Source of the DNA: Hofstenia miamia
Taxonomy: Eukaryota > Xenacoelomorpha > Acoela
Reading direction: 5' to 3'
DNA length: 21,619 nt
Assembly: GCA_004352715.1 (NCBI GenBank)
Contig: SCFE01000017.1
Coordinates: 219,152 to 240,770, forward strand
The position numbers and the translations under genes are program-made. The notes beneath the pieces were generated by a model, which searched no databases, was not told the DNA's origin, and worked only from the letters and a program-made list of their open reading frames with translations. This document shows positions 16,372 through 21,619 of this stretch, piece by piece (within the stretch, counting starts at the first letter, position 1; each line of letters starts with the position of its first letter).

Positions 16372-17073
16372 CAAAATATTAGACCAACATAAAAAAATCT
16401 GGAGAATCAATATAATTTATGAATTACATAAAAAGTTACATAAATTCTGATATATTTGACTCAGATATTCAGACAAGAATCTTCTACCATTACTGACAGC
16501 ACTAAGTAATGTATTTGATATTTTAAACTCGATTTCTCGCCAACTGCAATAAATAGGGAGAAAATTCCATATACAGAACAGAGTAAATTTTCACAAAAAA
16601 TTCAAAAGACATTTTTTAAAGAATGGAAATTGAAGAAATTATTTCAATTCCGTGCAAGAGCAGCACCCTAAGAGCAGTTGAAACATGTTTTGATGACAAC
16701 CTTAAATGAAAAGTAAATCTCGTTTATTTATAAGAAAACTTAAAATAAATTTCAAATTTAAAACTAAATATTTTGTAAAAATTATTACAGGAATGTCAAA
16801 ACGCCATTGCATTTTAGACGATTTCTAAAATCTTCCTTTGCTTTTTAAGAAAATTATTTAAACATTTTTTAAATCTGTGCGCAAATTTTGCTCAAAGAAA
16901 ATATGCTGCTTAGGTATATCGCCAATGAACTATTAAATTAAATGATTGGCTGAGTTAGAAGTGAACATTACTATAGTTATAAATATTATTTACTGTTTTT
17001 GAAATCCTAATAAGTGCTGAACACGATTTGTATAGTGACTTTATGTACAAAGGATTTTAAAAATAAACATTAC
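16372..17073. other. Intergenic region between the SAM gene and CMTR2
   Basis: AT-rich. A 28-codon plus-strand frame starting ATG at 16622 (MEIEEIISIPCKSSTLRAVE...) is followed by a weak donor-like GTAAAT, too little to call. It should also contain the promoter or upstream exon(s) of the SAM gene, but no element is recognisable. Confidence 0.4.
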
Positions 17074-17087
17074 CATTATTATTACCC

Positions 17088-17169
<82 letters not shown>
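17074..17169. repeat. (ATT)n microsatellite
   Basis: About 30 TTA/ATT units with two small interruptions (ACCC near 17083 and TTAATT near 17138). It lies about 165 bp downstream of the CMTR2 stop. Confidence 0.95.
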
Positions 17170-17171
<2 letters not shown>

Positions 17172-17281
17172 AGTAAGTAGAGATATGGTAGAACTATAAA
17201 AGCTTTTCGTCGTTTAAAGATTTTGTTATAATAAGCTTCAAAATGCAAAATTAAATTTTGCAAAATTAAAAAATTTACAAA

Positions 17282-17287
17282 TTTAAT
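17282..17287 (-). terminator. Candidate poly(A) signal of CMTR2 (ATTAAA)
   Basis: ATTAAA on the minus strand about 46 bases past the stop codon, the commonest variant of AATAAA. The region is AT-rich, so chance occurrence is possible. Confidence 0.35.
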
Positions 17288-17332
17288 TCAAACATAAACT
17301 GAACTTAACAAAATAGAAAATTGCAAAAATAT

Positions 17333-20152
17333 TCACTTTAACCGAGCGAACTCTGTTAATTCAGCTAAGTATCTGGCCAGATGGATATTATTGTGGGTAG
17401 CCAAGAAAGAAGTGAAGCTCTCTTCACAAAGCACATCAGCGGGAACTATTTGAAGGAAACTTTCTCTAAATAATTGCATTTGCGTGACAATTGAAAACAG
17501 ATATTGGTAATTATTATCCGAAATATTCTGTCGAAATGAAAAAAACACGGCTAATCTGCCACTTGGAGCAACAGATCTCGGTACATCAAAAAGTTGAAAA
17601 GATTCAAAAAAATTTGAAAGGATGAATATGATGCTAGTGCTGAAGCGTGCCAGCAATTGATCAACACCCATTATTAAACAGCCACCATTTTTAAGCAGCT
17701 GCAAAACGACGAAAACAGTTGAAAATAAGTTATTATTGTAATTTGCGTCTACTTCTGGAAAGGTATCAGCTGAGAAAATATCCCGCGAACAGTTAACAAT
17801 AACTAACTCCACACGCTCTGAAGATAAACACATAGCTTGTAAAGCAGTTGGCTTTTTACTACAAGAAAACATGTCTATTGGTGATGTGTTGAAAGCATCA
17901 TTCTCTAACTTAACAATCCGGACATTGTCATTTGGAAAAATGGACTCGAAGATTTGAGAACCATTTAATAGATAAGCAGACAATTGCATTTGTACAAAAG
18001 TGTCAAGTACAAGTCGATGCACTTGTCTACAAGCATCTTTATACATTAAATCATAGCTTTCCGCAAGAGATCGAAAGTGAAAACTACTGAACTTAACAGA
18101 ACGCTTCGCAGCATTGAACTCTTGAAGTAATTCAGGATTACAATACCTCGAAAAATTGATAGATTTAATAGATTTTCCAGTAATTGGATCATATTTTTTA
18201 AAATCCGCATAATTTTTGGGATTCTGCAATACATCAGGTTTATGTAAATGGACTAAATCGAGAAGTTTATTGTAATCACGTTCATTGATTTTCTCTTTCC
18301 AATCTAAATTGGCTCGCCGAATTCGCTCCTCGTAATTTCCACTCTGCCTTTTACCCATTATATAATCTGGACACCAGTGTAAATTATCAAAAAGGCGGTC
18401 TTTACTTTCAAGTGGTAAGATATCCATTCGCTCTATCCATTTAATGGAGCACTGTCGTCTGCATTCCTTTAAACGTTCCAAGCGAATTGGAGATTTGTTT
18501 TGTTGAGTAGCTATGTTGTACAAAATAGCTTCACTTTGATATTTTGCAAATTTCAGCGCACATTCTTGTAATTGATTAATGAAAGAGTTTGGTAAATATT
18601 CATTACTTATGACGGTTTTCCCGCCAAACATTTCAGGTGACATTTTAGATTTGAGAAAGCTCAAAAACGCGGGTTTCTGAAAACTAAAATTTTTAGCAAC
18701 AATGTAAACTTCTGAATTGCCGGGCTTACTAGAAACAGGTTTATATATTGACACTTCCTGAAAGCAACTGCAGAGAATGTAAATTAAGCAGATTGCTGGA
18801 TGCTCCAAGAAAGTAAAAGTTTTCAAAACAAAATTTCCACCAGAGCGTAAGAGATGCAAAGCACTTATTGCTTCACAAAAATCTAATTCCGCAACATTTC
18901 TTTCTTGTTCGGCAGGATTGTTAACACAATCTATACTACCATCGGCAGTGACAAGATCTGCCCGAGGTTCTCCCACCTTCTGGATTAGGTAATCTAAATT
19001 CGCAGGATTGAATATATTACCAGTATTATCTTCACCAAAATGCCAATTATCCCTAGTCTTATTCATTAAACGATCATCGGAGATCATACAACTGGTTTGA
19101 TTTTCTTCATACAGAGGATTAAGTGTTGACGCCCACCACTTCCACTTCACACTAGAACGATGGGTTTTTAAGAAATGATTAAGACTAGAAATGAATGCAC
19201 CAGGAGCTTCACACAAATGAACACTACGAAAGTTTTTCTTATCCCTATGGGGGTATAATTCAAAAATAACCAACATTTCGTGAAATTTGCACCACGCTTG
19301 TGTGCATAAATCAGGATTATATTCATTTTTTAAATTGCCCACCAAATCTGAAGTTAAATGATTATTTTTAGTATGATTACGCCAACGATAAATTTCTTTA
19401 TCATTTAGTAGACTTTTAATATGATTTAATTCATCTTTCAACTTGTGAAACAATTCATACATTAAAGGCGTATTATTTTCAAACATGATATTTTGATCAG
19501 GTAAACTCCAGTTTTGAGATTGAAACGTATATGACTTCGAAAAAAGCTGAGAAACAATTTTATCAATGTTTGCAGGAAATTCTTTATCATCCTCAACGAT
19601 TTCAGATCTCAAAAATGAAGTAAATGGAAATGATTGAGTTTCTATTGGACTGTGTACAGCGGGCGAAAGACCAATATTAGAACGCCTCTTGATGCGCTTC
19701 CGTTTATTCAACGTAACTTCAGTTGAAACAGAAGATGTAGAATCCGGAGATGTCTTGTTTGAGAGACTTGAATGTACAGAAGGCACAAGACTACTAGGTT
19801 TAAGATTTGTATTGATGACCAGATCTTTAACTAATTCTGCTGGAACACCCTCATTAAGAAAAAATTCTCGAGCCGGTGAATCTGGAGACTTCGCCGACTC
19901 TAATATATGTTTACCATTCGAGGATGGAGTTGCATTCGCATTAAGATTGCTTAAAGCTAAGTTGAAAATTCTATTTTTCCTACCCGGTAACGCAGTCGGA
20001 CTGGGGGATTGAATAATTTCTCTTTGAAATTCTTCCTCGAATGGAGAGTTGCATGATGAAACTAATGGAGAAGTAGATTTTCCGTCAGAATTCCCAGAAA
20101 TTCGTGGTGAAGAGACTTCAGTAGATCGTTTCCGCGTAGATACAGGAAACAT
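17333..20152 (-). CDS. CMTR2: Cap-specific mRNA (nucleoside-2'-O-)-methyltransferase 2 (CMTR2/Adrift)
   Basis: Transfers a methyl group from S-adenosylmethionine to the ribose 2'-OH of the second transcribed nucleotide, turning cap1 into cap2 mRNA. 939 residues, one exon. The Adrift-type RrmJ/FtsJ methyltransferase fold covers about residues 275-490: PDLCTQAWCKFHEML (K289), SAM-binding HLCEAPGAF (312-320), WASTLNP (340-346), LVTADGSIDC (catalytic D404), GGNFVLKTFTF (K444) and KPGNSEVYIV (E481), so the K-D-K-E tetrad is complete. Residues 500-939 form the long C-terminal half, including HWCPDYIMGKRQSG (592-605) and a second, non-catalytic Rossmann-like region (about 730-870). Human CMTR2 has about 770 residues; the excess is mostly residues 1-175, rich in Ser-Pro pairs with basic NKRKRIKRRS (149-158), a likely nuclear localisation signal. 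An in-frame TAG 15 bases before the ATG supports this start, though TTTGCTTTAG there could also be a 3' splice site. Confidence 0.95.
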   Translation of the reverse strand: MFPVSTRKRSTEVSSPRISGNSDGKSTSPLVSSCNSPFEEEFQREIIQSPSPTALPGRKNRIFNLALSNLNANATPSSNGKHILESAKSPDSPAREFFLNEGVPAELVKDLVINTNLKPSSLVPSVHSSLSNKTSPDSTSSVSTEVTLNKRKRIKRRSNIGLSPAVHSPIETQSFPFTSFLRSEIVEDDKEFPANIDKIVSQLFSKSYTFQSQNWSLPDQNIMFENNTPLMYELFHKLKDELNHIKSLLNDKEIYRWRNHTKNNHLTSDLVGNLKNEYNPDLCTQAWCKFHEMLVIFELYPHRDKKNFRSVHLCEAPGAFISSLNHFLKTHRSSVKWKWWASTLNPLYEENQTSCMISDDRLMNKTRDNWHFGEDNTGNIFNPANLDYLIQKVGEPRADLVTADGSIDCVNNPAEQERNVAELDFCEAISALHLLRSGGNFVLKTFTFLEHPAICLIYILCSCFQEVSIYKPVSSKPGNSEVYIVAKNFSFQKPAFLSFLKSKMSPEMFGGKTVISNEYLPNSFINQLQECALKFAKYQSEAILYNIATQQNKSPIRLERLKECRRQCSIKWIERMDILPLESKDRLFDNLHWCPDYIMGKRQSGNYEERIRRANLDWKEKINERDYNKLLDLVHLHKPDVLQNPKNYADFKKYDPITGKSIKSINFSRYCNPELLQEFNAAKRSVKFSSFHFRSLAESYDLMYKDACRQVHRLVLDTFVQMQLSAYLLNGSQIFESIFPNDNVRIVKLENDAFNTSPIDMFSCSKKPTALQAMCLSSERVELVIVNCSRDIFSADTFPEVDANYNNNLFSTVFVVLQLLKNGGCLIMGVDQLLARFSTSIIFILSNFFESFQLFDVPRSVAPSGRLAVFFSFRQNISDNNYQYLFSIVTQMQLFRESFLQIVPADVLCEESFTSFLATHNNIHLARYLAELTEFARLK

Positions 20153-20422
20153 AAAGCTTAATGACTAAAGCAAATTAGTTAATAATAAAAGTGCAACGCT
20201 ATGAATTCTCTAACAAATACACCTGTGCCAAGTTTCTAAATATTAAGTGAACTTGTAGCAAATGCAAAAAGTGAAGTAATTTGCAAGTCACCAATAATGA
20301 AAACATTATTTTCTATTAAGTGTAATCCAGTTGCAACCTGGAAAATTTCGCGACAGGGCAAGATAAAGGTTTAAAAATCAATGTTAGTTCTTTGTTAGAC
20401 ATGGCTTCTAAAAAATTATAGC

Positions 20423-20425
<3 letters not shown>
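20153..20425. other. Upstream region of CMTR2, no element recognised
   Basis: It should hold the promoter and 5' UTR. A pyrimidine-rich TTTGCTTTAG ends 14 bases before the CMTR2 ATG and may be a 5' UTR intron acceptor. No TATA box can be trusted given the AT bias. Confidence 0.4.
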
Positions 20426-20455
<30 letters not shown>

Positions 20456-20641
20456 NNNNNNNNNNNNNNNNNNNNNNNNNNNNNNNNNNNNNNNNNNNNN
20501 NNNNNNNNNNNNNNNNNNNNNNNNNNNNNNNNNNNNNNNNNNNNNNNNNNNNNNNNNNNNNNNNNNNNNNNNNNNNNNNNNNNNNNNNNNNNNNNNNNNN
20601 NNNNNNNNNNNNNNNNNNNNNNNNNNNNNNNNNNNNNNNNN

Positions 20642-20672
<31 letters not shown>
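20426..20672. repeat. (TA)n microsatellite with assembly gap 3
   Basis: TA units run from 20426 to 20455, then N from 20456 to 20641, then AT units to 20672, directly abutting the mariner end. The gap is probably collapsed microsatellite. Confidence 0.9.
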
Positions 20673-20675
<3 letters not shown>

Positions 20676-21614
20676 GGTGTCCCAAAAAAATGTATACACA
20701 CTTTAAATAATTGTAAACCAGGTGTTTATTATTCTTTGTTTAATGTTCAACATGTACAAAAATACAAGCATTATTCTATCGTTTTGTCACTGCCAGTTCT
20801 CAAACTGATGTCCTCTTCTTCAAAGTGTTCACTTATGCTTGCCATGACAGACTGTTGCAACAAGTTCAAGTAAACTTGACCTGTCACAGTAACATCAAAA
20901 AAGAACGGTCCGATTAATCCCCTTGACGACAAGCTGCACCACACTGTAATTCCTGGTAAATTAACATGATGGTCAACTATAACATTTGGATTCTCAAGTC
21001 CACCGTAGGTGAAATTGTGGAGGTTAATTGAACCATTTAATTTGAATGTGGCTTCATCACTCCACACAATCTTTGTGGGAAAGTATGCATTTTCGTTACA
21101 TTGTTCCAAGTACAACTCACAATACTGTCTGGATCATCGTCATTAAGTGCATGGACTAATCTTGGAATGTAACTTTTCCATTTACAACGTTTCATGATGC
21201 GATGGACAGATGATTTTGAAATTCCTACCTCACGACTGGCTTGCCGCACAAACTTTCTTGGACTTCGCTGAAACGTTTCAAGTACTCTTTCTTCCTTTGT
21301 AGGACTTGTTGATGTACGTGGTCTTCCAGAATGCTTTTTGGAGACGTTCTGAACAGTTCCATCAGCTTCAAACTTATCTCTAATTCGAGTGATGGTAACT
21401 CGTGTTGGTGGTTCTTTTCGTAACATCCTCCTAAACTGTCTTTGCACTCCTACTGCGTTTTCATGCTTCCAGTAACATTTTAAAATGAATTTTCTTTCTT
21501 CAAAGTTTAGTCTGGCTGCCATCATTTGGATCGATGGGTTCAATCTGCAAAGAAAAAACAAAATTTTGAGTTCTCAGCTGCTAAAAGGTGTATACATCTT
21601 TTTGGGACACCCTG
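20673..21614 (-). mobile_element. Mariner-like element, 942-bp deletion derivative
   Basis: Terminal inverted repeats CAGGGTGTCCCAAAAAAATG (left) and CAGGGTGTCCCAAAAAGATG (right, inverted), continuing to TATACAC, about 27 bp with one mismatch. TA flanks at 20671-20672 and 21615-21616. Full relatives of this group are about 1.2-1.3 kb; the missing part is the 3' half of the transposase. Termini are near-perfect, so it could be moved by a transposase supplied elsewhere. Confidence 0.92.
20771..21525 (-). pseudogene. Mariner-like transposase, frameshifted and lacking the catalytic C-terminus
   Basis: Start ATG ATG at 21525/21522, 26 bases after a splice-acceptor-like TTTTTTCTTTGCAG. The N-terminal helix-turn-helix part runs [51 protein letters not shown] and [20 protein letters not shown], up to [10 protein letters not shown] frameshift near 21115-21120 leads to [18 protein letters not shown] (first catalytic Asp), then [20 protein letters not shown] and [20 protein letters not shown]. 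The frame ends at 20771, before the DGAPPHY-type second Asp and the third acidic residue, so an internal deletion removed two of three catalytic positions. DUF4817-type HTH plus DDE_3-like group by pattern. Confidence 0.88.
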
Positions 21615-21619
21615 TATAT

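Noticed and set aside
16622-16707. Short plus-strand frame starting MEIEEIIS, with a weak donor-like site after it
   Set aside because: Only 28 codons, no downstream exon found and no family match.
17057-17263. Frame with poly-Ile and poly-Asn
   Set aside because: Translation of the (ATT)n microsatellite.
19689-20012. 107-codon plus-strand frame
   Set aside because: Antisense shadow of the N-terminal coding region of CMTR2, with no family resemblance.
20316-20701. Minus-strand frames rich in Tyr-Ile
   Set aside because: Translation of the (TA)n microsatellite and gap 3.
1-21619. tRNA, rRNA or other structured RNA genes
   Set aside because: No cloverleaf, rRNA core or snRNA motif was recognised by eye on either strand. 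A covariance-model scan would be decisive.

Overview
This is a eukaryotic, AT-rich (by eye about 70% A+T) nuclear window, almost certainly from an invertebrate animal. It holds spliceable introns, AATAAA/ATTAAA-type poly(A) signals, CR1/jockey-like non-LTR retrotransposons, Tc1/mariner and piggyBac-like DNA transposons, and two conserved animal genes. The species cannot be named from the sequence. Three long N gaps (13409-13976, 14824-15488, 20456-20641) and four single Ns (3167, 3947, 4208, 12624) mark a draft short-read assembly, and two local duplications end exactly at single Ns, so part of the layout is probably artefactual.

Left part (1-12870), a repeat graveyard: two tandem copies of a ~230-bp repeat (A); a solo 100-bp end of a DNA transposon; an inactive Tc1 element with four-site IR/DR-like ends (1269-2883); a repeat (B); a piggyBac-like internally deleted element between TTAA sites (3220-4676); a decayed plus-strand LINE piece; a 551-bp TA-flanked inverted-repeat element carrying an exon-like 77-codon frame (5701-6251); at least five decayed minus-strand LINE fragments (6610-10630); and a decayed plus-strand LINE running from endonuclease into reverse transcriptase (10732-12866).

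Middle (about 12878 to gap 2): a Tc1/mariner-superfamily element inserted at the VPQGSVLGP motif of that LINE. It has subterminal 21-bp tandem repeats in inverted orientation at its two ends and a transposase gene with a 104-nt intron. Beyond it, copies of repeats A and B recur in inverted orientation (15516-15960).

Right part (16000-20152), the host genes: on the minus strand an intronless 939-codon cap-2 mRNA 2'-O-methyltransferase (CMTR2/Adrift family) with the K-D-K-E tetrad intact and an unusual Ser/Pro-rich basic N-terminal extension. About 1 kb downstream on the same strand lies a small SAM-domain gene resembling Aveugle/SAMD12, a Ras-Raf scaffold adaptor. They act in unrelated processes (mRNA cap modification; MAPK signalling) and nothing shows co-regulation. 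The window ends with a 942-bp mariner-like deletion derivative (20673-21614) embedded in an AT microsatellite.

No new multi-gene system is evident. The most unusual items are the iteron-flanked intron-bearing transposon, the exon-like frame inside the 551-bp element, and the N-terminal extension of CMTR2.
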